DNA of 64,000 nt from Sipunculus nudus (Eukaryota > Annelida > Sipuncula > Golfingiida > Sipunculidae): contig CM049318.1 in assembly GCA_026874595.1 (NCBI GenBank), positions 45,986,456 through 46,050,455 on the forward strand. Direction: 5' to 3'. The notes beneath the pieces are model-generated. The model was not told the origin of the DNA, ran no database searches, and saw only the letters and a list, made by a program, of their open reading frames with translations. A program made the translations under genes and the position numbers. Shown one piece after another: positions 30,109-45,287 of this stretch; the stretch's first letter is position 1; every line of letters starts with the position of its first letter.

Positions 30109-33100
30109 GTTTGTAAGACCCGAATTGCTACTAACGACATGGCTTCATGACATGTGAACATCATAACAGTTTGATACACCCGCATTGCCTCAAACGACAT
30201 GGCTGGTTAACATGTGGACGTCAGGACTATTTGTAACACCTAAATTGTGAATAACGAAATAGCTAGATATTATGTGAACATCAGACCTTTTTGTTAGACC
30301 TGAATTCCTTCTAACTACATGGCTAGATGATATGTTAACACAGGAACTGTTCGTTAGACCAGAATTGCTACTAACGACATGGCTTCATGATATGTGAACA
30401 TCATAACTGTTCGATACATCCTAATTATTACTAACGACATGGCTGGACAGCATGTGAATATCAGAACTATTTGTTTCAACTGAATTACTACAAAAGACTT
30501 GGCCTGATAATATGTGAACATCACAGCTGTTTGTTACATTTGAATTTCTCCTAAATACATGACTTGATGACATGTGAATATGAAAACTGTTTGATACACG
30601 CGCACTGCCTCAAACGACATGGCTGAATAACATGTGAACATCATAACTATTTGTAACACTGGAATTGCTACTAACGACATGGCTGGATGACATGTGAACA
30701 TCATAACTGTTTGATAGACCCGCTTTGCTACAAACGACACGTCTGGATAACACGTAAACATCAGAGCTGTTTGTAACACCCGAATTGCTACAAACGACAT
30801 GGCTGGATAATAGATGAACATCAGAACTGTTTGTTACACCGGCATATGCTACAATAGACATGGCTGCACAACATGTGAACATCAGAACTGTTTTATACAC
30901 CGGACATGCTACTAACGACATTGCTGGAAAGAATGTGAACATCAGAACTATTTGTTACACCCGAATTGCTACTAACGAAATGACTAGATAACATGTGAAC
31001 ATCAGAACTCTTTGTGTCACCTTATATGCTACAATCGACATGGCTGGACAACCTGGGAACATTAAAAATATTTGTTACACCCGATTTGCTAGTTAAGACA
31101 TGGCCGGATAACATATGAATATCAGAACTATTTGTAACACCCGATTTGCTACTAAAGACATTGCTGGATAACATGTGAACATGGGAACTGTATGATAGAC
31201 CTGAATTGCTACTAACGACATGGCTGGATGACATGTGAACATCATAACTGTTTGATAGACCCGCATTGCCTCAAACAACACGACTGGATAACACGTGAAC
31301 ATCGGAACTGTTTGTTACACCCGAATTCCTACAAACGACATGGCTGGATAATAGATGAACATCAGAACTCTTTGTTACACCCGCATTGCTTCTAACAACA
31401 TGGCTGGACAACATGTGAACATCAGAACTATTTTATACACCGGAATTGCTACTAACGACATGGCTGGACAGCATGTGAACATCATAACTATTTGTTACAG
31501 CCGAATTGCTTCTAACTACATGGCTGGACAACATGTAAACATCAGAACTGTTTGTTACACCCTAATTCCTACTAACGACATAGCTGGATGACATGTTTTC
31601 ATCAAAACTGTTTGTTTCACCCGATTTGCTATTAACGACATGGCTAGATAACACGTGAACATCATAACAGTTTGATATACCTGCATTGCCTCAAACGACA
31701 TGGCTGGTTAACATGTGAACGTCAGGACTATTTGTAACACCTGATTGGTGAATAACGAAATAGCTAGATATTATGTGAACATCAGACCTTTTTGTTAGAC
31801 CTGAATTCCTTCTAACTACATGTCTAGATGATATGTTATCACGGGAACTGTTCGTTAGACCAGAATTGCTACTAACGTCATGGCTTCATGATATGTGAAC
31901 ATCATAACTGTTCGATACATCCTAATTATTACTAACGACATGGCTGGACTGCATGTGAACATCAGAACTATTTGTTTCTACTGAATTGCTACTAACGATA
32001 TGGCAGGATAACATGTGAATATTTTAGAACTGTATGTAACAAAGGAATTCCTTCTTACTGCATCGCTACATGACATGTGAACACGGGAACTGCTTGTTAG
32101 ACCCGAATTGCTAGTAACGACATGGCTGGATAACTCGTGAACATCACAACTGTTTGTTTTACCCAAATTACTACTAACGACATGGCATGATATCATGTCA
32201 ATATCAAAATTGTTTATAACACCCGCATTGCTACTAACAACATGGCTGGACAACATGTACACATCAGAACTGTTTAATACACCGATTTTGCTACTTACGA
32301 AATGGCTGGACAGAATGTGAACATCAGAACTATTTGTAACACCCGAATTGCTACTAACGAAATGACTAAATAACATGTGAACATCAGAACTCTTTGTTTT
32401 AAAGTATATGCCACAATCGACATGGCTGGACAACCTGGGAACATTAAAAATATTTGTTACACCCGATTTGCTAGTTAAGACATGGCCGGATAACATATGA
32501 ATATCAGAACTATTTGTAACATCCGATTTGCTACTTAAGACATTGCTGGATAACATTAGAACATGGGAACTGTTTGATAGACCTGAATTGCTACTAACGA
32601 CATGGCTGGATGACATGTGAACATCATAACTGTTTGATAGACCCGCATTGCTACAAACGACACGACTGGATAACACGTGAACATCAGAACTGTTTGATAC
32701 ACCCAAATTCCTACAAACGACATGGCTGGATAATAGATGAACATCAGAACTCTTTGTTACACCCGAATTGCTTCTAACTACATGGCTGGACAACATGTAA
32801 ACATCAGAACTGTTTGTTACACCCCAATTGCTACTAACGACAGGGTGGGATGACATGTTATCATCAAAACTGTTTGTTTCACCCGATTTGCTATTAACGA
32901 CATGGCTAGATAACACGTGAACATCATAACAGTTTGATACACCTGCATTGCCTCAAACGACATGGCTGATTAACATGTGAACGTCAGGAATATTTGTAAC
33001 ACCTGAATTGTGAATAACGAAATAGCTAGATATTATGTGAACATCAGACCTTTTTGTTAGACCTGAATTCCTTCTAACTACATGTCTAGATGATATGTTA

Positions 33101-34949
33101 ACACGGGAACTGTTCGTTAGACCAGAATTGCTACTAACGACATGGCTTCATGATATGTGAACATCATAACTGTTCAATACATCCTAATTATTACTTACGA
33201 CATGGCTGGACAGCATGTGAACATCAGAACTATTTGTTTCTACTGAATTGCTACTAACGATATGGCAGGATAACATGTGAATATCAGAACTGTATGTAAC
33301 AAAGGAATTCCTTCTTACTACATTGCTACATGACATGTGAACAGAGGAACTGTTTGTTTTACCCAAATTACTACTAACGACATGGCATGATATCATGTCA
33401 ATATCAAAATTGTTTGTTAAACCCGCATTCCTACTAACAACATGGCTGGACAACATGTACACATCAGAACTGTTTTATACACCGATTTTGTTACTTACGA
33501 CATGGCTGGACAGAATGTGAACATCAGAACTATTTGTTACAACCTAATTGCTACTAACGAAATGACTAGATAACATGTGAACATTAGAACTCTTTGTGTC
33601 ACCTTTTATGCTACAATCGACATGGCTGGACAACCTGGAAACATTTAAATTTTTTTTACACCCGATTTGCTAGTTAAGACATGGCCGGATAACATATGAA
33701 TATCAGAACTATTTGTAACATCCGATTTGCTACTTAAGACATTGCTGGATAACATGTGTGCATGGGAACTGTTTCTTACACCTCAATTGCTACTAACGAC
33801 ATGGCTGGATGACATGTTATCATCTAAACTGTTTGTTTCACCTGATTTGCTATAAACGACATGGCTAGATAACATGTGAACATCATAACAGTTTGGTACA
33901 CCCGCATTGCCTCAAACGACATGGCTGGATAACATGTGAAGGTCAGGACTATTTGTAACACCTGAATTGTGAATAACGAAATAGCTTGATATTATGTGAC
34001 ATCGGACCTTTTTGTTAGACTTGAATTCCTTCTAACTACATGGCTAGATGACTTGTTTACACGGGAACTGTTCGTTAGACCCGAGTTGCTTCTAACGACA
34101 TGGCTTCATGAGATGTGAACATCATAACTGTTTTATAGACCCGCATTGCTACAAACGACACGACTGGATAACACGTGATAATCAGAACTGTTTGTTACAC
34201 CCAAATTCCTACAAACGACATGGCAGGATAATAGAAGAACATCAGAACTCTTTGTTACACCCGAATTGCTTCTAACTACATGCCTGGACAACATGTAAAC
34301 ATCAGAACTGTTTGTTACACCTCAATTGCTACTAACGACAGGGCTGGATGACATGTTATCATCTAAACTCTTTGTTACACCCAAATTAAATGCTACTAAC
34401 GACATGGCTAGATAACACGTGAACATCATAACAGTTTGATACACCCGCACTGCCTCAAAATGACATGGCTTGATAACATGTGAATGTCAGGACTATTTGT
34501 AAAACCTGAATTGTAAATAACGAAATAGCTAGATAATAGGTGAACATCAGAGCTGTTTGTTAGACCTGAATTGCTTCTAACTAAATGGCTAGATGACATG
34601 TGAACATGGGAACTGTTTGATAGACCTGAATTGCTTCTAACGACATGGCTGGATGACTTGTGAACATCATAACTGTTTGATAGACCCGCATTGCTACAAA
34701 CGACACGACTGGATAACGTGAACATCAGAACTTTTTTTTACACCCGAATTCCTACAAACGACATGGCTGGATAATAGATGAACATCAGAACTCTTTGTTA
34801 CACCCGAATTGCTTCTAACTACATGGCTGGACAACATGTAAACATCAGAACTGTTTGCTTCACCCCAATTGCTACTAACGACATGGCTGGATGACATGTT
34901 ATCATCAAAACTGTTTGTTTCACCCGATTTGCTATTAACGACATGGCTA
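30109..34949. repeat. Satellite block 1, irregular monomer order
   Basis: The same monomer types occur as further right, but order changes and monomers are missing. For instance at about 33,350 the type following the ggaattccttcttacta monomer is skipped. No long stretch repeats at a fixed 720 or 840 bp offset. This is what the edge of a homogenised array looks like. Confidence 0.7.
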
Positions 34950-35220
34950 GATAACACGTGAACATCATAACAGTTTGATACACCTGCATTGCCTCAAACG
35001 ACATGGCTGGTTAACATGTGAACGTCAGGACTATTTGTAACACCTGGATTGTGAATAACGAAATAGCTAGATATTATGTGAACATCAGACCTTTTTGTTA
35101 GACCTGAATTCCTTCTAACTACATGTCTAGATGATATGTTAACACGGGAACTGTTCGTTAGACCAGAATTGCTACTAACGACATGGCTTCATGATATGTG
35201 AACATCATAACTGTTCAATA

Positions 35221-37380
35221 CATCCTAATTATTACTTACGACATGGCTGGACAGCATGTGAACATCAGAACTATTTGTTTCTACTGAATTGCTACTAACG
35301 ATATGGCAGGATAACATGTGAATATTAGAACTGTATGTAACAAAGGAATTCCTTCCTACTACATGGCTACATGACATGTGAAAACGGGAACTGTTTGTTA
35401 GACCCGAATTGCTAGTAACGACATGGCTGGATAACTCGTGAACATCACAACTGTTTGTTTTACCCAAATTACTACTAACGACATGGCATGATATCATGTC
35501 AATATCAAAATTGTTTGTTACATCCGCATTGCTAGTAACAACATGGCTGGACAACATGTAAACATCAGAACTGTTTGTTACACCTCAATTGCTACTAACG
35601 ACATGGCTGGATGACATGTTATCATCTAAACTCTTTGTTTCACCCGATTTGCTATTAACGACATGGCTAGATAACACGTGAACATCATAACAGTTTGATA
35701 CACCTGCATTGCCTCAAACGACATGGCTGGTTAAAATGTGAACGTCAGGACTATTTCTAACACCTGGATTGTGAATAACGAAATAGCTAGATATTATGTG
35801 AACATCAGACCTTTTTGTTAGACCTGAATTCCTTCTAACTACATGTCTAGATGATATGTTAACACGGGAACTGTTCGTTAGACCAGAATTGCTACTAACG
35901 ACATGGCTTCATGATATGTGAACATCATAACTGTTCAATACATCCTAATTATTACTTACGACATGGCTGGACAGCATGTGAACATCAGAACTATTTGTTT
36001 CTACTGAATTGCTACTAACGATATGGCAGGATAATATGTGAATATCAGAACTGTATGTAACAACGGAATTCCTTCTTACTACATGGCTACATGACATGTG
36101 AACACGGGAACTGTTTGTTAGACCCGAATTGCTAGTGACGACATGGCTGGATAACTCGTGAACATCACAACTGTTTGTTTTACCCAAATTACTACTAACG
36201 ATATGGCATGATATCATGTCAATATCAAAATTGTTTGTTACACCCGCATTGCTACTAACAACATGGCTGGACAACATGTAAACATCAGAACTGTTTGTTA
36301 CACCTCAATTGCTACTAACGACATGGCTCGATGACATGTTATCATCTAAACTCTTTGTTTCACCCGATTTGCTATTAACGACATGGCTAGATAACACGTG
36401 AACATCATAACAGTTTGATACACCTGCATTGCCTCAAACGACATGGCTGGTTAACATGTGAACGTCAGAACTATTTGTAACACCTGGATTGTGAATAACG
36501 AAATAGCTAGATATTATGTGAACATCAGACCTTTTTGTTAGACCTGAATTCCTTCTAACTACATGTCTAGATGATATGTTAACACGGGAACTGTTCGTTA
36601 GACCAGAATTGCCACTAACGACATGGCTTCATTATATGTGAACATCATAACTGTTCAATACATCATAATTATTACTTACGACATGGCTGGACAGCATGTG
36701 AACATCAGAACTATTTGTTTCTACTGAATTGCTACTAACGATATGGCAGGATAACATGTGAATATCAGAACTGTATGTAACAAAGGAATTCCTTCCTACT
36801 ACATGGCTACATGACATGTGAACAAGGGAACTGTTTGTTAGACCCGAATTGCTAGTAACGACATGGCTGGATAACTCGTGAACATCACAACTGTTTGTTT
36901 TACCCAAATTACTACTAACGACATGGCATGATATCATGTCAATATCAAAATTGTTTGTTACACCCGCATTGCTACTAACAACATGGCTGGACAACATGTA
37001 AACATCAGAACTGTTTGTTACACCTCAATTGCTACTTACGACATGGCTGGATGACATGTTATCATCTAAACTCTTTGTTTCACCCGATTTGCTATTAACG
37101 ACATGGCTAGATAACACGTGAACATCATAACAGTTTGATACACCAGCATTGCCTCAAACGACATGGCTGGTTAACATGTGAACGTCAGGACTATTTGTAA
37201 CACCTGGATTGTGAATAACGAAATAGCTAGATATTATGTGAACATCAGACCTTTTTGTTAGACCTGAATTCCTTCTAACTACATGTCTAGATGATATGTT
37301 AACACGGGAACTGTTCGTTAGACCAGAATTGCTACTAACGACATGGCTTCATGATATGTGAACATTATAACTATTTGTTA
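35221..37380. repeat. 12-monomer higher-order repeat, three units of 720 bp
   Basis: Units start at 35,221, 35,941 and 36,661. Monomer order by signature: ttattacttacgac; aacgatatggcaggata; ggaattccttc; gctagtaacgac with aactcgtgaac; catgatatcatgtcaat; gctactaacaacatgg; gatgacatgttatcatc; gctattaacgac with aacacgtgaac; cattgcctcaaacg; gaataacgaaatagctag; gatgatatgttaacacgg; ggcttcatgatatg. Units differ by about 1-3 bases per 60. Confidence 0.92.
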
Positions 37381-37913
37381 CACCCGAATTGCTTCTAACT
37401 ACATGGCTTGACAACATGTAAACATCAAAACTGTTTGTTAGACCTGAATTCCTTCTAACTACATGTCTAGATGACTTGTTATCATCTAAACTCTTTGTTT
37501 CACCCGATTTGCTATTAACGACATGGCTAGATAACACGTGAACATCATAACAGTTTGATACATCGTAATTATTACGAACGACATGGCTGGACAGCATGTG
37601 AACATCAGAACTATTTGTTTCTACTGAATTGCTACTAACGATATGGCAGGATAACATGTGAATATCAGAACTGTATGTAACAAAGGAATTCCTTCTTACT
37701 ACATGGCTACATGACATGTGAACACGGGAACTGTTTGTTAGACCCGAATTGCTAGTAACGACATGGCTGGATAACTCGTGAACATCTCAACTGTTTGTTT
37801 AACCCAAATTACTACTAACGACATGGCATGATATCATGTCAATATCAAAATTGTTTGTTACACCCGCATTGCTACTAACAACATGGTTGGACAACATGTA
37901 AACATCAGAACTG

Positions 37914-38505
37914 GAAATCGGACCAATATCTGCAGGCATTGCGAAAGAAAGTCCGTACATGTGTATTTGTCATGAAATTCAATATTTTTAATGAAATTTC
38001 CTATGTCCAGGAGCCATAAAACGGTCAAAAGTAGGTCAACCGGGACGAAACGAGAACTCGATCTGTAACTGGTCTATATCTGCCCACACACCAAAAATCA
38101 GGCTAATATCTGCAGGCATTGCGAAAAAAGTCCGTACATGTGTATCTGTCATGAATATTTCTATTTTTCATGAAACTTTCTATGTTTAGGAGCCTTAAAA
38201 CGGTCAAAATAGGTCAACCGGGACGAAACGAGAACTCGATCTGTAACTGGTCTATATCTGCCTACACACCAAAAATCAGGCCAATATCTGCAGGAATTGC
38301 GAAAAAAAAGTCCGTACAACTGTTTGATTTCGGAATGACGGAAGGACGGAAGGACGGAATGACGGACATGGGTAAAACTATATGCCCCGGCCACTTTGTG
38401 GCGTGGGCATAAAAATTCGTAAAAAATCGAAAAAAATAGAGGTGGCGCACCCAGGCTGGAGAAACTGATGAAACACTCCATAATCAATATCCATGCAAAC
38501 AATTA
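37914..38505 (+). mobile_element. 592-bp piece of the composite repeat inserted in the satellite, copy 1
   Basis: Sequence switches from satellite (aacatcagaactg) to gaaatcggaccaatatctgc and back at atattgttacaccc. The insert holds three of the 170-bp units, the gacggaagg cluster and the start of a 345-bp unit ending ccatgcaaacaattat, collinear with about 24,630-25,018. Small frames in it are period artefacts. Confidence 0.9.
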
Positions 38506-41500
38506 TATATTGTTACACCCGATTTGCTAGTTAAGACATGGCCGGATAACATATGAATATCAGAACTTTATGTAACATCCGATTCGCTACTAAAGACATT
38601 GCTGGATAACATGTGAACATGGGAACTGTATGATAGACCTGAATTGCTACTAACGACATGGCTGGATGACATGTGAACATCATAACTGTTTGATAGACCC
38701 GCATTGCTACAAACGACACGACTGGATAACACGTGAACATCGGAACTGTTTGTTACACTAGATTTCCTACAAACGACATGGCTGGATAATAGATGAACAT
38801 CAGAACTCTTTGTTACACCCGCATTGCTTCTAACAACATGGCTGGACAACATGTGAACATCAGAACTATTTTATACACCGGAATTGCTACTAACGACATG
38901 GCTGGACAGCATGTGAACATCATAACTATTTGTTACAGCCGAATTGCTTCTAACTACATGGCTGGACAACATGTAAACATCAGAACTGTTTGTTACACCC
39001 CAATAGCTACTAACGCAAGACAGGACAGACAACATATAAGTATCAGAACTAATTGTTACACCCAAATTAAATGCTACTAACGACATGGCTAGATAACACG
39101 TGAAAATCATAACAGTTTGATACACCCGCACTGCCTCAAAATGACATGGCTTGATAACATGTGAATGTCAGGACTATTTGTAAAACCTGAATTGTAAATA
39201 ACGAAATAGCTAGATAATAGGTGAACATCAGAGCTGTTTGTTAGACCTGAATTGCTTCTAACTAAATGGCTAGATGACATGTGAACATGGGAACTGTTTG
39301 ATAGACCTGAATTGCTTCTAACGACGTGGCTGGATGACATGTGAACATCATAACTGTTTGACAGACCCGCATTGCTACAAAAGACACGACTGGATAACAC
39401 GTGAACATCATAACTGTTCGCTACATCCTTATTATTACTAACGACATGGCTGGACAGCATGTGAACATCAGAACTATTTGTTTCTACTGAATTGCTACTA
39501 ACGATATGGCAGGATAACATGTGAATATCAGAACTGTATGTAACAAAGGAATTCCTTCTTACTACATGCCTACATGACATGTGAATACGGGAACTGTTTG
39601 TTAGACCCGAATTGCTAGTAACGACATTACTGGATAACTCGTGAACATCACAACTGTTTGTTTTACCCAAATTACTACTAACGACATGGCATGATATCAT
39701 GTCAATATCAAAATTGTTTGTTACACCCGCATTGCTACTAACAACATGGCTGGACAACATGTACACATCAGAACTGTTTTATACACCGATTTTGCTACTT
39801 ACGACATGGCTGGTCAGAATGTGAACATCATAACTATTTGTTACACCCGAATTGCTATTAACGAAATGACTAGATAACATGTGAACATCAGAACTCTTTG
39901 TTTTACCTTATATACTACAATCAACATGGCTGGACAACCTGGGAACATTAAAAATATTTGTTACACCCGATTTGCTAGTTAAGACATGGCCGGATAACAT
40001 ATGAATATCAGAACTATTTGTAACATCCGATTTCCTACTAAAGACATTGCTGGATAACATGTGTGCATGGGAACTGTTTGTTACACCTCAATTGCTACTA
40101 ACGACATGGCTGGATGACATGTTATCATCTAAACTGTTTGTTTCACCCGATTTGCTATTAACGACATGGCTAGATAACACGTGAACATCATAACAGTTTG
40201 GTACACCCGCATTGCCTAAAACGACATGGCTGGGTAACATGTGAACGTCAGGACTATTAGTAACACCTGAATTGTGAATAACGAAATAGCTAGATATTAT
40301 GTGAACATCGGACCTTTTTGTTAGACCTGAATTCCTTCTAACTACATGGCTAGATGACTTGTTAACACGGGAACTGTTCGTTAGACCCGAATTGCTTCTA
40401 ACGACATGGCTTCATGAGATGTGAACATCATAACTGTTTGATAGACCCGCATTGCTACAAACGACACGACTGGATAACACGTGACAATCAGAACTGTTTG
40501 CTACACCCAAATTCCTACAAACGACATGGCTGGATAATAGAAGAACATCAGAACTCTTTGTTACACCCGAATTGCTTCTAACTACATGGCTGGACAACAT
40601 GTAAACATCAGAACTGTTTGTTACACCCCAATTGCTACTAACGACATGGCTAGATGACATGTTATCATCTAAACTCTTTGTTTCACCCGATTTGCTATTA
40701 ACGACATGGCTAGATAACACGTGAACATCATAACAGTTTGATACACCCGCATTGCCTCAAACGACATGGCTGGATAACATGTGAAGTCAGGACTATTTGT
40801 AACACCTGAATTGTGAATAATGAAATAGCTAGATATTATGTGAACATCGGACCTTTTTGTTAGACCTGAATTCCTTCTAACTACATGGCTAGATGACTTG
40901 TTAACACGGGAACTGTTCGTTAGACCCGAATTGTTTCTAACGACATGGCTTCATGATATGAGAAAATCATAACTGTTCGATACATCCTTATTATTACTAA
41001 CAACATGGTTGGACAGCATATGAACATCAGAATTATTTGTTTCTACTGAATTGCTACTAACGATATGGCAGGATAACATGTGAATATCAGAACTATATGT
41101 AACAAAGGAATTCCTTCTTACTACATAGCTACATAACATGTGAACACGGGAACTGTTTGTTAGACCCGAATTGCTAGTAACGACTAGGCTGGATAACTCG
41201 TGAACATCACAACTGTTTGTTTTACCCAAAGTACTACTAACGACATGGCATGATATCATGTCAATATCAAAATTGTTTGTTACACCCGCATTGCTACTAA
41301 CAACATGGCTTGACAACATGTAAACATCAGAACTGTTTTATACACCGGATTTGCTGCTTACGACATGGCTGGACAGAATGTGAACATCAGAACTATTTGT
41401 TACAGCCGAATTGCTACTAACGAAATGACTAGATAACACGTGAGCATTAGAACTCTTTGTTTTACCTTATATGCTACAATCGACATGGCTGGACAACCTG

Positions 41501-42002
41501 GGAACATTAAAAATATTTGTTACACCCGATTTGCTAGTTAAGACATGGCCGGATAACATATGAATATCAAAACTATTTGTAACACCCGATTTGCTACTAA
41601 AGACATTGCTGGATAACATGTGAACATGGGAACTGTTTGATAGACCTGAATTGCTACTAAGGACATGGCTGGATGACATTTGAACATCATTATTGTTTGA
41701 TAGACCTGCATTGCTACAAACGACACGACTGGATAACACGTGAACATCATAACAGTTTGATACACCTGCATTGCCTCAAACGACATGGCTGGTTAACATG
41801 TGAACGTCAGGACTATTTGTAACACCTGGATTGTGAATAACGAAATAGCTAGATATTATGTGAACATCAGACCTTTTTGTTAGACCTGAATTCCTTCTAA
41901 CTACATGTCTACATGATATGTTAACACGGGAACTGTTCGTTAGACCAGAATTGCTACTAACGACATGGCTTCATGATATGTGAACATCATAACTGTTCAA
42001 TA

Positions 42003-44162
42003 CATCCTAATTATTACTTACGACATGGCTGGACAGCATGTGAACATCAGAACTATTTGTTTCTACTGAATTGCTACTAACGATATGGCAGGATAACATG
42101 TGAATATTAGAACTGTATGTAACAAAGGAATTCCTTCCTACTACATGGCTACATGACATGTGAAAACGGGAACTGTTTGTTAGACCCGAATTGCTAGTAA
42201 CGACATGGCTGGATAACTCGTGAACATCACAACTGTTTGTTTTACCCAAATTACTACTAACGACATGGCATGATATCATGTCAATATCAAAATTGTTTGT
42301 TACATCCGCATTGCTAGTAACAACATGGCTGGACAACATGTAAACATCAGAACTGTTTGTTACACCTCAATTGCTACTAACGACATGGCTGGATGACATG
42401 TTATCATCTAAACTCTTTGTTTCACCCGATTTGCTATTAACGACATGGCTAGATAACACGTGAACATCATAACAGTTTGATACACCTGCATTGCCTCAAA
42501 CGACATGGCTGGTTAAAATGTGAACGTCAGGACTATTTCTAACACCTGGATTGTGAATAACGAAATAGCTAGATATTATGTGAACATCAGACCTTTTTGT
42601 TAGACCTGAATTCCTTCTAACTACATGTCTAGATGATATGTTAACACGGGAACTGTTCGTTAGACCAGAATTGCTACTAACGACATGGCTTCATGATATG
42701 TGAACATCATAACTGTTCAATACATCCTAATTATTACTTACGACATGGCTGGACAGCATGTGAACATCAGAACTATTTGTTTCTACTGAATTGCTACTAA
42801 CGATATGGCAGGATAATATGTGAATATCAGAACTGTATGTAACAACGGAATTCCTTCTTACTACATGGCTACATGACATGTGAACACGGGAACTGTTTGT
42901 TAGACCCGAATTGCTAGTGACGACATGGCTGGATAACTCGTGAACATCACAACTGTTTGTTTTACCCAAATTACTACTAACGATATGGCATGATATCATG
43001 TCAATATCAAAATTGTTTGTTACACCCGCATTGCTACTAACAACATGGCTGGACAACATGTAAACATCAGAACTGTTTGTTACACCTCAATTGCTACTAA
43101 CGACATGGCTCGATGACATGTTATCATCTAAACTCTTTGTTTCACCCGATTTGCTATTAACGACATGGCTAGATAACACGTGAACATCATAACAGTTTGA
43201 TACACCTGCATTGCCTCAAACGACATGGCTGGTTAACATGTGAACGTCAGAACTATTTGTAACACCTGGATTGTGAATAACGAAATAGCTAGATATTATG
43301 TGAACATCAGACCTTTTTGTTAGACCTGAATTCCTTCTAACTACATGTCTAGATGATATGTTAACACGGGAACTGTTCGTTAGACCAGAATTGCCACTAA
43401 CGACATGGCTTCATTATATGTGAACATCATAACTGTTCAATACATCATAATTATTACTTACGACATGGCTGGACAGCATGTGAACATCAGAACTATTTGT
43501 TTCTACTGAATTGCTACTAACGATATGGCAGGATAACATGTGAATATCAGAACTGTATGTAACAAAGGAATTCCTTCCTACTACATGGCTACATGACATG
43601 TGAACACGGGAACTGTTTGTTAGACCCGAATTGCTAGTAACGACATGGCTGGATAACTCGTGAACATCACAACTGTTTGTTTTACCCAAATTACTACTAA
43701 CGACATGGCATGATATCATGTCAATATCAAAATTGTTTGTTACACCCGCATTGCTACTAACAACATGGCTGGACAACATGTAAACATCAGAACTGTTTGT
43801 TACACCTCAATTGCTACTTACGACATGGCTGGATGACATGTTATCATCTAAACTCTTTGTTTCACCCGATTTGCTATTAACGACATGGCTAGATAACACG
43901 TGAACATCATAACAGTTTGATACACCAGCATTGCCTCAAACGACATGGCTGGTTAACATGTGAACGTCAGGACTATTTGTAACACCTGGATTGTGAATAA
44001 CGAAATAGCTAGATATTATGTGAACATCAGACCTTTTTGTTAGACCTGAATTCCTTCTAACTACATGTCTAGATGATATGTTAACACGGGAACTGTTCGT
44101 TAGACCAGAATTGCTACTAACGACATGGCTTCATGATATGTGAACATTATAACTATTTGTTA
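42003..44162. repeat. 12-monomer higher-order repeat, three units (duplicate)
   Basis: Same as 35,221-37,380 shifted by 6,782, including private variants such as gaacgtcagaactatttg at 36,461 and 43,243. Confidence 0.9.
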
Positions 44163-44695
44163 CACCCGAATTGCTTCTAACTACATGGCTTGACAACATG
44201 TAAACATCAAAACTGTTTGTTAGACCTGAATTCCTTCTAACTACATGTCTAGATGACTTGTTATCATCTAAACTCTTTGTTTCACCCGATTTGCTATTAA
44301 CGACATGGCTAGATAACACGTGAACATCATAACAGTTTGATACATCGTAATTATTACGAACGACATGGCTGGACAGCATGTGAACATCAGAACTATTTGT
44401 TTCTACTGAATTGCTACTAACGATATGGCAGGATAACATGTGAATATCAGAACTGTATGTAACAAAGGAATTCCTTCTTACTACATGGCTACATGACATG
44501 TGAACACGGGAACTGTTTGTTAGACCCGAATTGCTAGTAACGACATGGCTGGATAACTCGTGAACATCTCAACTGTTTGTTTAACCCAAATTACTACTAA
44601 CGACATGGCATGATATCATGTCAATATCAAAATTGTTTGTTACACCCGCATTGCTACTAACAACATGGTTGGACAACATGTAAACATCAGAACTG

Positions 44696-45287
44696 GAAAT
44701 CGGACCAATATCTGCAGGCATTGCGAAAAAAAGTCCGTACATGTGTATTTGTCATGAAATTCCATATTTTTCATGAAATTTTCTATGTCCAGGAGCCATA
44801 AAACGGTCAAAAGTAGGTCAACCGGGACGAAACGAGAACTCGATCTGTAACTGGTCTATATCTGCCCACACACCAAAAATCAGGCTAATATCTGCAGGCA
44901 TTGCGAAAAAAGTCAGTACATGTGTATCTGTCATGAATATTTCTATTTTTCATGAAACTTTCTATGTTTAGGAGCCTTAAAACGGTCAAAATAGGTCAAC
45001 CGGGACGAAACGAGAACTCGATCTGTAACTGGTCTATATCTGCCTACACACCAAAAATCAGGCCAATATCTGCAGGAATTGCGAAAAAAAAGTCCGTACA
45101 ACTGTTTGATTTCGGAATGACGGAAGGACGGAAGGACGGAATGACGGACATGGGTAAAACTATATGCCCCGGCCACTTTGTGGCGTGGGCATAAAAATTC
45201 GTAAAAAATCGAAAAAAATAGAGGTGGCGCACCCAGGCTGGAGAAACTGATGAAACACTCCATAATCAATATCCATGCAAACAATTA
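44696..45287 (+). mobile_element. 592-bp piece of the composite repeat inserted in the satellite, copy 2
   Basis: Same insert with the same edges 6,782 bp further on, differing at a few bases (for example gcgaaaaaaagtcc versus gcgaaagaaagtcc). It was duplicated together with the surrounding satellite. Confidence 0.9.

Larger units (their letters stand above)
34950..41731. repeat. 6,782-bp tandem duplication, copy 1
   Basis: Every landmark from about 34,950 on recurs exactly 6,782 bp later: the 12-mer blocks at 35,225 and 35,945, the insert at 37,914, and irregular monomers at 38,531, 39,107, 40,412 and 40,951. Copies differ at only scattered bases. The sequence just before 34,950 (acatggctag) differs from that before 41,732 (acacgactgg), locating the start. 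Confidence 0.9.
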
